Positions 22,510 to 32,527 of a stretch of 64,000 nt of DNA are shown in pieces. A program made the translations under genes and the position numbers. Under the pieces are notes generated by a model that saw only the letters and a program-made list of their open reading frames with translations, had not been told where the DNA came from and made no database searches. The stretch's first letter is position 1; every line of letters starts with the position of its first letter. This DNA is from Hawksworthiomyces lignivorus (taxonomy: Eukaryota; Ascomycota; Sordariomycetes; Ophiostomatales; Ophiostomataceae): NCBI GenBank assembly GCA_002917075.1, contig NTMA01000016.1:62001-126000 (forward strand). Reading direction: 5' to 3'.

Positions 22510-24034
22510 TGCGATGGATTTTCGTTCTGACGTGTTTTTTTTCTTTACGCAAAATCACAAGGAAACAGAGAGCTGGCCCATCTTTTTCTGCGAGGAGCGA
22601 CTTAAATAACTGCGCCCAGGCTCGCCTTCCATCTTCATGATCGCGCCCCTCTCTCGTTTCGTGATAATCACGTGATGGAATTTCGTCAAATTCCTTCCGA
22701 GGGGAACGTGATCCATTCCAAATGCAGTGTAAATTTCGTGTTGGAGTTGAGGATGAATGCTCTAGGTGAATCTCATGATGCAGAGGGTCAAAAATTAAAT
22801 AACATCTTATTCTGACGTTGCTTCTGCCGTGCGTATTGGTCAATAGTAAGACGGATCTACGGAGTATTGTCGCAGTAGATGATTTAAATAAGCAGCATAT
22901 TACTGCTGAACCTAAGAATGACTGAAGCTGGAAACCTGCAAGACAGTCGTAGGATGCGACGGCATGCAATGTTCGACAGGCTGGCGCGAGGCACCCAAGA
23001 GGCCTTATACCTTAGCGTTGTAGTGGAGAATGCACTGTCTTGTTGATTCTGAACATGCACACTAAGCCTAGTTTCTTTGAAGTATAAACACTACAAGTCT
23101 GATCAACTTAGTTATACAGACCCCAGGTAGCTTTGTAACATTAGCTGACATGTGGCGCAGTTCTCGTCATCCTCGGCAGTGAGGGATTGTCCCTTTATTA
23201 GAGTGCTTTATACTTACGGTTGTAGTCTCCTCTCCTTGCCACATCAGTTAACATAAACAGAAAACAGTCTCCGAAAACTGAAAACCGAAAAATACAAGCA
23301 CATTAATTCAACGTTGCTCCATAGACTTAAAAATGGTTACGTTTTTTTTTTTTTTGCATCTTTGTTACCTCCATCGATTTGCAAATTTATATAAAACTTT
23401 CTGCCCTTTAATTTCTATCTTGTTAATAGAAGATGTAACAAACAGGCAGCCTTGCTTTTCCGTAGATTACTGAACGAATATCCGTGGCCTGAGAATTCCC
23501 GGTCTTGATAGATAAATGTTTTCGAGGTCATTGGAAGCGGCAGATCGCGGCGTCAAGGTTCCATCATCATCAACGCAGTTGTTGCCGTCGTCTTCGTCAT
23601 CGTCAACGGCGGCAGTCCGTCCACCTGGAGCGGCGGCAGTGGCAGCAGAAGCAGCAACGGTGATCTACTTCGTGGCCACTCTGATCGACATGGTGAACGG
23701 CGGGGTCTACTCGGACTGGTATCAGCATAGGACGATCGTCTGGTGGTCGTCGATGAGCAGTTCGACGCGGCTGCCCACATTCATGTTTGGGCCTCCACCA
23801 AGACGGCAGACGCATGTACAACAGAACTAGTTCTTATGGAGAGTTGAAGTGGCCTTGCGACCGGGACAATGTATGGGAAGGTTATCCCTTATAGCACTGA
23901 TAGAAACATTGTAGAAATAGTGCTAACACATTACTAGAAAAATTGCTGGAAGTTTGAGCCCATGCGTGTATTGGTTCTTCCGACGGAGGGAAGGGTAGAT
24001 TCTCTTCTTTAGGATCCTATAAGTTCAAGATAGC
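22510..24034. other. Intergenic, no convincing gene
   Basis: 1.5 kb. An ORF at 23516-23830 (+) is built largely of trinucleotide repeats (TCA/GTC/GGC) and has no recognisable domain; I do not call it. A 15-nt T run lies near 23341. One CGG-N7-CCG match (23606-23618) falls inside the trinucleotide repeats and is probably chance. Confidence 0.55.
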
Positions 24035-25909
24035 TTAAAGAATATAACGGAACCCAAATACAACTGCCCTATACTGAACTTCGTCCAGGTCGGCCAACTG
24101 TTGTGCGTTATCCAAATCGGTCTCTGCCGCCAACTTTTCGAATCTGCGATTTTCCCTTGACAGACTCCAACGAAGCCCCCCAGAACAAGCTATGGAAAAC
24201 ACTCCGAACGCCAGAATACAACCCCAGCTGGCTGCAAAAGTTGGCTTGTACCTGTCCAGCCACATATAACTGCCGAATAGGACAGCTGAGTTGGCGCACG
24301 TATTGGCGATACCGATGGCCGCTGCGCGCTTCTCTGGCGGGCGCACAATTGTGGACGAGAGCCACGTGTAGGTGATGCAGTACGTCGTGTAAATGCCGCA
24401 CACAACGGGGAACAGCATGGCGTAGCGCACCCAAGCATGCGAATTACCCAAGGATATCATGACAATGGTCGCGACGGCAGCAACGCCCATGGAAGACATG
24501 CTCACAGTAGACCGTACCTGCGCGCGGTCGGTGTAATACGAAAGACCGAGGATGGCAAAAAACCCGAGGGCGTAGGGCGGTGCCGTGATCAAGAGCACCT
24601 TGGTGTTGTCGGTAAAGCCGAGCTCGCTGATGAGCGTTGGAAAGAAATTGCTAAAACTTATGCAAGCCGTGTTCGCCTATGAATGCAAAAGTTGAGTGAG
24701 CCCCTGACTATTATGGCCGGAGAAGTCAGACAAAGCAAGAGAACTTACCATCTGCATGCCTGCGAAGAGCCAAACTCGATGATCAGCAATGGCTTGTTTA
24801 AACCCCGAACCGAGGCCGACTTCCTGGTCATCAATTCGTTCCTCTCTCCCAACATCTTCAGCAAGCCGATAGATACCACAGATCTTTTCCTCTTCTGTAA
24901 GCCACTTCGTGGTGTGCGGGTAGTTGGGCAGCAAGAAGAGCGCAACTACGCCCAAGAGAAGAGTAAAGAGGCCTTCGATTATGAAGAGCCATCGCCACGC
25001 TGAGAGTTTTGTAGCGCCGTCCATTCCCTTCAAGATGCCGGCACTGACGAGTCCGGCAAACGCCTGCGAGGTGACTAGTCCCGACATGAGAAAGGCTATT
25101 CGCACACCTAGTTCCCGCTTTCGATACCTAAAGATAATTTTTGATGAGCCTGCCGAGACCAACTATCACAGGTTCCGAGAGAATTGGATTAACTCACCAA
25201 CAAGACAAGAAATAAATAGCCGAAGGAAAGAATGGCCCTTCAACGGCGCCTAAGAATATCCGAACAACCAAGAACCCAGCTACATTCGTTGTTGCCCCTG
25301 TGCACGCCGACACTATTGCCCAAGTTATCATGGTAACAGGCTGATACCACTATTAGTATGTGTCTCTATCTCGAACGAGGAAACAGGGACGTTTCCTCGA
25401 AATATAGTGACGTACTAGGAGGATTGATGGCCGAGTACGGGCGATCAGCAGGGCGGATGGAAGCTGGCTGACTGTGTGTTTTGTTAGTTATTATTCATGT
25501 AGGCCGAGATGGTGAACATCAACATACTAATGTAAGGGACGCTCAAAATCGAGATTCCGGTTTGCCACACGGCGCCATTAATGCCTAACTCTTGTTGAAT
25601 TCCATACAGGCGGGCTTGTGTGACTGACGTGCGGTCCATATAGTTCATAATATAAATGACTACCAAGATGGGCATGATGCGCTGGGATGTTATAGGTAAG
25701 TATATCGTGTTTGTAGAGACTTGTCTTGGTGATCTTACGCGGTCAATCTTCTTCAACAGCTGGGCCTCCACTTGGTCACGGTATTCAGCCGTCCATGACC
25801 GGTAGACCGCCCCGGGATCATGGAGCTGCGCCTCGATCGTATCGGCAAGCTTTTCCCCAGCCATAGAAGTTTCAACTTCATCGCAGAGGGCTTTTCCGGA
25901 ACTGTCCAT
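24035..25909 (-). CDS. MFS transporter, ACS (allantoate/anion:cation symporter, Dal5-type) family, copy 1
   Basis: Six exons: 25909-25739, 25681-25528, 25471-25416, 25340-25198, 25127-24749, 24676-24035; 514 residues. Splicing gives continuous ACS signatures: KKIDR-RIMPILVVIYIMNYMDRTSV, VPYI-ISQLPSALL, FLVVRIFLGAVEGPFFPSAIYFLSCW-YRKREL, AWRWLFIIEGL. ACS carriers import organic anions such as allantoate, nicotinate, pantothenate and carboxylates of lactone or aromatic catabolism. The upstream frame extends only through a GTG, so ATG 25909 is the start. Left border of the central catabolic cluster; a CGG-N7-CCG site lies 241 bp upstream. Confidence 0.9.
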
Positions 25910-26149
25910 ATTGGGCACACTTGAATGCCCTCGTTAAGCTTTGGAACGAAAGTGAGTCTTGAAGATGAGAGTGTGCATCGGAGTGCTCTGATCTCGTTTA
26001 AGCCGTTAATGTTTCTATTGGGACATAACGAACAGTTTTATAAACCTATGCGAGGTTATATAACAAAAACGAGCGAAACCTGGGGTAGCTCAACTAGGTT
26101 AAAAAAATTCTTAAATCAAACTCTTAGCGGCCTTTGAAATCTCGCTCTT

Positions 26150-26162
26150 CGGACGGCCGCCG
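26150..26162. promoter_or_regulatory. CGG-N7-CCG site 1 (MFS copy 1 promoter)
   Basis: Inverted triplets CGG-ACGGCCG-CCG, 241 bp upstream of the MFS1 start codon. The form expected for a Zn2Cys6 dimer. Member of the set described in the findings. Confidence 0.5.
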
Positions 26163-26261
26163 AGACTTCCTACCATGAGCAGTGATCGCTCAAGTGCAAC
26201 GATTCCCGCAACTAGCGCTTCCCCAATCTACCAGCAGAATCTGGGGTAATGCCTCCACCAG

Positions 26262-27167
26262 CTATTGAAAAATCTTGGCTGGATTGTCCACAAGCATCTT
26301 CTTCCAGACATGCGCCGGCATTTCTCTCTCTAGCAAATTGGCTTCGCCAGCATGGTCTATGTTAAGGAGCGGCGTCGGTTCCAGAGATCTAATCTTGACG
26401 TCCACATGAGGAAAATCGCTGCCGTACAAGAGGGCTTGGGGCACATGATCGGCCAGAGTAGCAACCAATGGTGACAAGCTCTCAATGCTGGCAGATTCTG
26501 AGACGCGCCGATGCAAGGCTGATAGCTTAACAAAAACTCGCCTGTTGTGAGTAATGTGACCTACAAAAGCCTCAAAGAGTGCTGCTTGTGAGCTGTCGAA
26601 TGGTAGCAGTGGTGGGGAGCCGAAGTGCTCCGCAATGATAGGCACGCGGGGATCTCGCAACGGGTCCGACGCCGCGAGAGCTGAAAGTTCTTCGCGAGGC
26701 CCTTCAGGTTCGAGGCTAGGAGCTATGTCGATCCATGTCGCCATGGGCAACTGTGCAGCAACAGCCCATCCACGCTGCTGAGCCACCCGGCACAGCTTCC
26801 GAAGCTCCTGGAGGATCCAGTCGCTGTCCCCTTGCCCGTTGCCATGTTCCGCGTGCAGCCTCAAGCAGCGGACCCCGAGTTGATGAAGCTGGTCGATGTC
26901 ACTAACCTTCTCCTCGTCCCAAAAGACTTCACCCCGGAATTTTCGATCCGGGTACAGCTCTCGAGCCTGCTGCAAGTGAAATAGAATGCCGTCCATGCTT
27001 GCTTCGACACTAGCCTGAACCAAAACAAAATTTTGGCAGGTGCTGCTGTCTACCACAGCCTGTAAAGATATCGAGCATGGTGTGTAATTTCGGCTCGGTT
27101 TGAAAGGAAAGAGGTCTTGGTCGAACACATGTACGTGGGTGTTCCACGTTCTGCCCGTGGAGTCCAT
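26262..27167 (-). CDS. Amidohydrolase-2 family lactonase (LigI/rhamnonolactonase type), copy 1
   Basis: Single exon, 301 residues. Metallo-dependent TIM-barrel hydrolase: H-x-H motif in NTHVHVF (His11, His13), a DPRVPIIAEHFG strand containing a further His, and a C-terminal LYGSDFPHV carrying the catalytic Asp. This family includes 2-pyrone-4,6-dicarboxylate lactonase and L-rhamnono-gamma-lactonase. Both open a ring ester to a hydroxy or oxo acid. Divergent from the adjacent regulator gene, sharing a 637-bp promoter with two CGG-N7-CCG sites. Paralogue of the gene at 51572-52453. The exact lactone is unknown. Confidence 0.88.
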   Translation of the reverse strand: MDSTGRTWNTHVHVFDQDLFPFKPSRNYTPCSISLQAVVDSSTCQNFVLVQASVEASMDGILFHLQQARELYPDRKFRGEVFWDEEKVSDIDQLHQLGVRCLRLHAEHGNGQGDSDWILQELRKLCRVAQQRGWAVAAQLPMATWIDIAPSLEPEGPREELSALAASDPLRDPRVPIIAEHFGSPPLLPFDSSQAALFEAFVGHITHNRRVFVKLSALHRRVSESASIESLSPLVATLADHVPQALLYGSDFPHVDVKIRSLEPTPLLNIDHAGEANLLEREMPAHVWKKMLVDNPAKIFQ

Positions 27168-27533
27168 CGGCCTTCAAAACTCCTAGAGTGGTCGGCAAAC
27201 TCCGAAGTAGGTCGTTTGACCGAAGCAAAATAAAACTTTCTGGTCTCTTGGTTGTAAGCTAGACAGACAGTTGTGTCGAGACAGGGATAGTGCGCCAGGG
27301 ATACGAATATGATTTTGTCACTTCAAGGGTAGATGTCTAAATACTTGGCCAAGTGCCTGAAAAGTCCAAAGGCATACCTTGCATAATCCAGTAATCGTCA
27401 CGACTTCCATTCGCACCATACAAGACTAGCCATATCGACTCTGCATCTTGGGACGAAAACTGAATATGAGGATCCGTATGATACGACTGGAACGATGCTA
27501 GTACAGATGACTGTTCGGTCGTTTCTAGACCTT

Positions 27534-27546
27534 CGGTCTAAAGCCG
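27534..27546. promoter_or_regulatory. CGG-N7-CCG site 2
   Basis: CGG-TCTAAAG-CCG, 259 bp before regulator 1 and 367 bp before amidohydrolase 1. Overlaps the inverted repeat TAGACC-TTC-GGTCTA. Confidence 0.5.
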
Positions 27547-27782
27547 GAGACAGATTCGGGTCGTTGGCGATTGGCTGTTGACGACTTTAAAGGGGGACTA
27601 TGCGGCCCCACTAGGATAACAGCGCATTGACTTGCCGGGAGGCCCTAAAGACTCTTGTGTACTCCGTAATCTTCAGGAACATCTTCCGGTAGGCTATTAT
27701 TTCCTGTTCCCGGTTGGCATCTTCCCACCTTATTACCTACAAACAGGAAAACTTATAGGGAACACAACAATTGAGGTCAGTT

Positions 27783-27795
27783 CGGCCCGGATCCG
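27783..27795. promoter_or_regulatory. CGG-N7-CCG site 3
   Basis: CGG-CCCGGAT-CCG, ending 10 bp before the regulator 1 start codon, so probably within its leader. If occupied it would suit autoregulation. It may also be chance, since its position is unlike the others. Confidence 0.35.
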
Positions 27796-27804
27796 ACAGA
27801 CGGG

Positions 27805-29862
27805 ATGGATTCCACAGCCCAAGGCCCCGCCGCCAGGAGTTTCGCATGTGACCGGTGTACTCGTCGAAAGCAGAAGTGCGACAAAGCTGCGCCTGTCTGT
27901 GGCTCATGTCTGGCTGCTGGGGCGCCATGCAATGATACGACAAGAGAAAGCACTGTCGTCCGGGTGGATGGTCGGGGTCTAGCACGGAAAGGTTACGTTA
28001 GAATGCTAGAGGAGAAGCTTGCGATTTTAGAAAAACGCGCCCATGACACAGGTCTCATTTCACAAAGTAACCCCAGCTTCGGCATGCGGACGAGGTCTGG
28101 TAGTCCGAATAATGCTAGCCGGCAAACAACGAGGGATGCAGGGCTGCTAAGCACCGGCGATCGTTACCATGCAGATATTAGCAATTCTACGCGAACGGAA
28201 CCGAATCCCAGCGCAGAGACGGCGCACTGTAGGATGGGGAACGAGGCTCTTGAAAGCAATGACGGCTGGCAGTTGGATGGTGCCCATATGAATTCGCTCT
28301 CTCTCAGCGCCATGGCGGAGCCCCAGAGCCGTTCCGGGGAATTTCTGGCGGAGTTGTCGATGCCTCGCATCATTGCTGGGATGACGGAGACCTATGGTGG
28401 GGATCCCGAGCGCACCACGCGCATAGACTCGCTCTGGGATGGCATTGCACGGTACATCCGGCGTCCCGGAGCGGACCAGGATCGTCGTATCTACATAGAG
28501 AATGAGGAAGCTCGCACGGCGTTGCGGACGTACTTGGAGGCTGTGGACTTTCGTTATCCAAAACTGCCAGTCGACAAAATTGAAGTCGGCATGGAGGCCA
28601 TAACCAGCCGGGATGAGACAAGATATGGGGCGTTGCTTTCTGAGAGTCCCTCCAACATCTTTATGGCATACATGGTCCTCGCCATTGTCCCATTGGTCTC
28701 GGAAGTCTATCCAGTCGCACAGGGTTCCTTCATCTCCATCCATCTCCTAGCCAAATGCCTAGGGATGCTGGACAAAGTGTTCCGTCAGGAAGACGGCGTA
28801 GACATCATCCAGTGTCTCCAGCTTTTGGTCGTGTTCTCGATCCACTGCTCAGCTGCAGGCTCATCCTGGCATCTGATCGGCTTCGCCATGAGCAAGTGCA
28901 TCGCTCTGGGCTACCACCGAGAAAGTACCCAGCATACGGGCCTGGCCGACAAAGAAGTGCAGCAGCGCAGATGGGCATTCTGGAGCTGCTACTTGCTCGA
29001 TCGCTTGATATGCGGTGGGCTGGGAAGGCCCTTCTCAATCGAGGATAGATATATCACTGCTCTGCTCCCGAGAGAAACCACCTTGGCTCCGTCTCCGACA
29101 GGCGTACGGGCTGCCTTGGAGGTCCACCTCATTCGCTACGCATTTCTAATGTCTTTGGCCATGGACGACCGCGACTGCTGCGATACCAGTTCTCAGATTG
29201 GCCATCTCCTGCACTGGAGAGCCTTGACACCCAAATCTACCGATCCCTCCCTGGCCGAGCTCTACGGGCTGCACACTTCGTTGTATAATACAATGATGCT
29301 ACGTATGCTCATACGACAGCTAAAACGGTCCTCAGATGACAGTGAGTCTCATAACATGATTCGACAACGGTCCGAAACCTTACGGCAACGAGTCGACTGG
29401 GCCAACGAGGTCAGACTCCTTGAAACGTGTCGTGCGGTATCCCAGAGCCTGAACAGGCCAAGCATGAGTCGGCGCTCTTTCTTATCGTGGATCACGGGTT
29501 ACAGCGCTTTAACTATGGCCTTGGCTACACTCTACTACTGTCAGATTGTGAAAACCGCAGCCTCGGACCAACGTCATGACTGGAGGTGGCCTCCACATGT
29601 GGACGATATACTGGACACGGGGAATAGACTGCTGGAGAACGTAGGACGCCAATTCCCGCGGATGCTAGTCTATCGGCGACTAGTAGATTTATTGCGGCTG
29701 AGTGTCTGTTGTGAGACTCCTGCGGTCCAACGCTGTGAAGAGGCGCGGAAAGAGGCTGCTCAGCTGGCTAGCCAAGTCGGCCCTCCCCATCTGAAGCACC
29801 TCGCACAGATCATCATGGCATTAATAAACACATCACCTGTACCGTGTACAGCACCCGCGTGA
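27805..29862 (+). CDS. Zn2Cys6 transcription factor with fungal_trans domain, regulator 1
   Basis: Single exon, 685 residues. N-terminal binuclear zinc cluster C15-x2-C18-x6-C25-x6-C32-x2-C35-x6-C42 with basic RRKQK. A short helix (MLEEKLAILEKRA) follows as a possible dimerisation coil. The middle homology region is visible in GSSWHLIGFAMSKCIALGYHRE and RRWAFWSCYLLDRLICGGLGRPFSIED. Nuclear activator or repressor, probably of this cluster. Related to regulator 4 (49160-51278) in the same blocks. Head-to-head with amidohydrolase 1 and convergent with aldolase 1. Confidence 0.93.
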   Translation: MDSTAQGPAARSFACDRCTRRKQKCDKAAPVCGSCLAAGAPCNDTTRESTVVRVDGRGLARKGYVRMLEEKLAILEKRAHDTGLISQSNPSFGMRTRSGSPNNASRQTTRDAGLLSTGDRYHADISNSTRTEPNPSAETAHCRMGNEALESNDGWQLDGAHMNSLSLSAMAEPQSRSGEFLAELSMPRIIAGMTETYGGDPERTTRIDSLWDGIARYIRRPGADQDRRIYIENEEARTALRTYLEAVDFRYPKLPVDKIEVGMEAITSRDETRYGALLSESPSNIFMAYMVLAIVPLVSEVYPVAQGSFISIHLLAKCLGMLDKVFRQEDGVDIIQCLQLLVVFSIHCSAAGSSWHLIGFAMSKCIALGYHRESTQHTGLADKEVQQRRWAFWSCYLLDRLICGGLGRPFSIEDRYITALLPRETTLAPSPTGVRAALEVHLIRYAFLMSLAMDDRDCCDTSSQIGHLLHWRALTPKSTDPSLAELYGLHTSLYNTMMLRMLIRQLKRSSDDSESHNMIRQRSETLRQRVDWANEVRLLETCRAVSQSLNRPSMSRRSFLSWITGYSALTMALATLYYCQIVKTAASDQRHDWRWPPHVDDILDTGNRLLENVGRQFPRMLVYRRLVDLLRLSVCCETPAVQRCEEARKEAAQLASQVGPPHLKHLAQIIMALINTSPVPCTAPA

Positions 29863-30016
29863 AGTCGAGGACTGACACAATAAATTCCAATTTTCTCTTT
29901 TTGTAATCATAAGTACATCCTTTATACGCGGCAAAATCGGCCGTCGTTCTCTCCTATCACCAGTTTGAGAAATCTGTAGTCATTATTGCCTACCTCTATG
30001 ATTCTTGGCGTCATTA

Positions 30017-30948
30017 TTATTTCTGAAGCGTTGCCAGCGCGTCACAGCATTTCTTTGAACCGCCTGCGAGCACACCTGAATCTTGTTGGCCAAGAATAAA
30101 GCGCGCCCCGAGATCGTTGATGGCCCAAGACTGAATCTCCGGCTGGTCGTATATTCCAGCCAACCCAAAGATTTTATTGTATTTCTGACATGCGCTGCTG
30201 ACGGCCTCGAGAGCGGAACGAAACGTATTGCTCCGGAACTGGCCGGGGACCCCGAGCTCAATGGAAAGGTCGTTGGACCCAATCAAAAGCACGTCCACTC
30301 CCTCAACAGCTGCAATCTCATCGACGTGCTCAATGCTGGACTTAGTCTCCATCATGAGGAAGACAGTGGAACCAGAAGCATTCGTGGCCTCGACAATTGT
30401 GCTCACCGGCGTCGGCTGCAGACCAAATAGTGGCAACTGTCCTGTCATGGATCGCGTGCCGAGCGGTGGATATTTGGAGATAGATACGGCGGCGTTTGCA
30501 TCCTCTAGCGACCAGTTACTATGGTCAATTATCGGAGAGAAACAGCAGAAAAAGGCAGGGGCAATATTTACCAGCATTGTGGATATGCGGGAAGATCACA
30601 CCCGCGGCGCCGCCGTCTAAGACCCGCTGCACGAAGCCATTACCACACTGGTAAGGCACACGAACAAAGGGCGTAATTCCGATTTGTAGTCCGGCTGTGC
30701 AATGCCTGCTGGCGTCGTCGATGGAGAGAGTGGAATGCTCTAGGTCGATGAACAGGGCATCAAAGCCACTATTTTGTGCCAGTTGAACCACAGCCGAATT
30801 TGTCACAAGCCTAATACCAAATGCCTAGAAGAAAGATACTGTTACAACCAACTTCTAAATACAGTCTGCTTGGAAGCTGTAACGGTACCTTGCACAGTGC
30901 CCCCTTGGCGTATTGGCTGAGGAAATTGTTCTGTATGGCACTAGACAT
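30017..30948 (-). CDS. HpcH/HpaI-family aldolase, copy 1
   Basis: Three exons: 30948-30889, 30824-30572, 30504-30017; 266 residues. Splicing restores LCK-AFGIRLVTN and PHIHNA-EDANAAVSISKYPPLGTRS. The metal and substrate loops are FDALFIDLEHS, GVIFPHI, MMETKSSIEHVDEIAAVEGVDVLLIGSNDLS. These Mg-dependent class II aldolases split 4-hydroxy-2-oxo acids or 2-keto-3-deoxy sugar acids to pyruvate plus an aldehyde. Fungal LRA4-type 2-keto-3-deoxy-L-rhamnonate aldolases belong here. Divergent from dehydrogenase 1 with a shared CGG-N7-CCG site. Paralogue of 47747-48580. The acceptor at 30505 is chosen over a nearer one because it keeps the conserved E-D-A. Confidence 0.88.
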
Positions 30949-31441
30949 TTTCATTCTTGTTCTTGGCTCTCACTGGAGGTCTAGTAATCAGGAATAAAAA
31001 AAATAAACCGTTCACAGAAGAGCCATTTAGTAGAAATTTAAAATTACCTGTATTATAAGATGGTTCAGAGGTTCACATATCCGTTGTGTATGAGTAGCCG
31101 ATCAGTGAAGCTAGTTGCTAGTGCTGCTTGTGAAGTGCGGCCCCAAGGCGCCTTGTACAGAACATATACCTCGGCCGTCGGCCGCGTCTCCGAATGCCTT
31201 CGCGAATATTGGCACGTATTGGGCCATCATTTGGGAAAATCAAAATGACCATAACTTTTGACCTTAGGATTGAAGGACACGAGCCCTGTAAATAGATCTG
31301 AAAACTTACTTCATAAATGGTATCTAAGCAGTCATAGCTCTTACGGTTGTCCTTCGGCTTCTGCTACTACCCTAAGATTGTGCTCGCATATCCGCAGAAA
31401 CCTAGCCACTACCACGCAGACTGCTTCATACAACAGACATC
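30949..31441. promoter_or_regulatory. Divergent promoter of aldolase 1 and dehydrogenase 1
   Basis: 493 bp shared region with a CGG-N7-CCG site near its middle (31172-31184). No ORF of note. Confidence 0.6.
31172..31184. promoter_or_regulatory. CGG-N7-CCG site 4
   Basis: CGG-CCGTCGG-CCG, 224 bp before aldolase 1 and 258 bp before dehydrogenase 1. The spacer itself repeats the triplets (two CGGCCG palindromes one base apart). Confidence 0.5.
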
Positions 31442-32491
31442 ATGGCAACCACCATTGAGCCTATTGTGCAGCTTCCTTCGGCTCTTCAAAATATCACTTC
31501 TAAGGTCGCAGTGATAGCGGAACGAGGGAACGGTACTGTCAGCGACCGGCAAAAGCTCTACATTTTGAGCGAGTTCCATCCTGACGCAGTTAAACACGCA
31601 CAGTCTCTGTTTGATTGCATTCTGCCGGGTAGTCCAGAAGCTCTGGAATGGCGTTCACGCGCCACCGCCATCCTGATCAAAGACTACTACATCACCGAGA
31701 AGGACCTTGAAGCCGCACCGCAGCTCCGGGTCATCGGCAAGCAGGGCGTGGGCTTGGACAAGGTTGACGTGCAGGCATGCGAGCGAAGGGGAGTCAAGAT
31801 CTGTAACACACCCGGCGTGAATGCCAGTGCAGTGGCAGAGATGACTCTGGCCCTGGCCATGAGTGCGGCGCGGGAGATCCCCGCCATGGTGCGGCGGCAG
31901 ATCGAGGGGGGCGAGGCCATCCGCAAGGAGACGGTGCATGGCATGCTGCTGTCGGGAAAGACACTGGGCGTTATCGGTATGGGAAATATCGGCCAGGCCG
32001 TTGCCAGGATGTTTTCCGGCGGTCTCTCTACTCCCGTCGTAGCCTTCGATCCGTACTATCCAGCCGAGAGCGACACTTGGAAGACCATTCCGCATCGTCG
32101 CGCCCGTGCATTAGATGAGCTGCTGGAGGCCTCTGATATCGTTACGGTGCATGTGCCATTGACGGCCGAGACTAGGGGCCTCATCTCGTATCCCCAGTTC
32201 CAGCGCATGCGCCGCAGCGCAATCTTGTTAAACACTGCTCGTGGCGGCATCGTGGACGAGGATGATCTGGTGAAGGCCCTGGAAGAGGGCCTTATTTGGG
32301 GCGCCGGTTTCGACTGCCACGTTCAAGAACCGCCCACAAGAAAAGAATACCACCGCCTCTGGTCGTGCCCTAGGTTTGTAGGAACTCCGCACATTGCTGC
32401 GGCTACGGATGAGACCCAGATAGCTACAACAAATGGCGCGATAGATGGAGTGTACCAATACTTCCTCGAGCAAAGCTCAGTTCTAAAATAA
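31442..32491 (+). CDS. D-2-hydroxyacid dehydrogenase, copy 1
   Basis: Single exon, 349 residues. NAD(P)-binding loop G179-M-G-N-I-G184. The catalytic triad of the family is present: Arg267 in NTARGGIVDE, Glu296 in VQEPP, His317 in GTPHIAAAT. It would reversibly reduce a 2-oxo acid to a D-2-hydroxy acid. N-terminal substrate domain motif VIGKQGVGLDKVD. Close paralogue of the gene at 57674-58660 (same motifs and order throughout). It ends 36 bp from the end of convergent regulator 2. In the cluster it may oxidise a hydroxy acid product or reduce the aldolase's oxo-acid product. Confidence 0.93.
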   Translation: MATTIEPIVQLPSALQNITSKVAVIAERGNGTVSDRQKLYILSEFHPDAVKHAQSLFDCILPGSPEALEWRSRATAILIKDYYITEKDLEAAPQLRVIGKQGVGLDKVDVQACERRGVKICNTPGVNASAVAEMTLALAMSAAREIPAMVRRQIEGGEAIRKETVHGMLLSGKTLGVIGMGNIGQAVARMFSGGLSTPVVAFDPYYPAESDTWKTIPHRRARALDELLEASDIVTVHVPLTAETRGLISYPQFQRMRRSAILLNTARGGIVDEDDLVKALEEGLIWGAGFDCHVQEPPTRKEYHRLWSCPRFVGTPHIAAATDETQIATTNGAIDGVYQYFLEQSSVLK

Positions 32492-32527
32492 TACTTTAGT
32501 TGGTACAGCTCCGTAGTTAATACAATC

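Larger units (their letters stand above)
27168..27804. promoter_or_regulatory. Divergent promoter of amidohydrolase 1 and Zn2Cys6 regulator 1
   Basis: 637 bp between the two start codons, holding CGG-N7-CCG sites at 27534-27546 and 27783-27795. A TAGACC-TTC-GGTCTA inverted repeat (27526-27540) overlaps the first. No ORF. Confidence 0.6.

Noticed and set aside
23606..23618. CGG-N7-CCG match outside the cluster
   Set aside because: Lies in GGC/GTC trinucleotide repeats, where such matches are expected.
23516..23830. ORF rich in Ser/Thr and Ala
   Set aside because: Arises from trinucleotide repeats; no conserved motif and an equally long ORF exists on the opposite strand.
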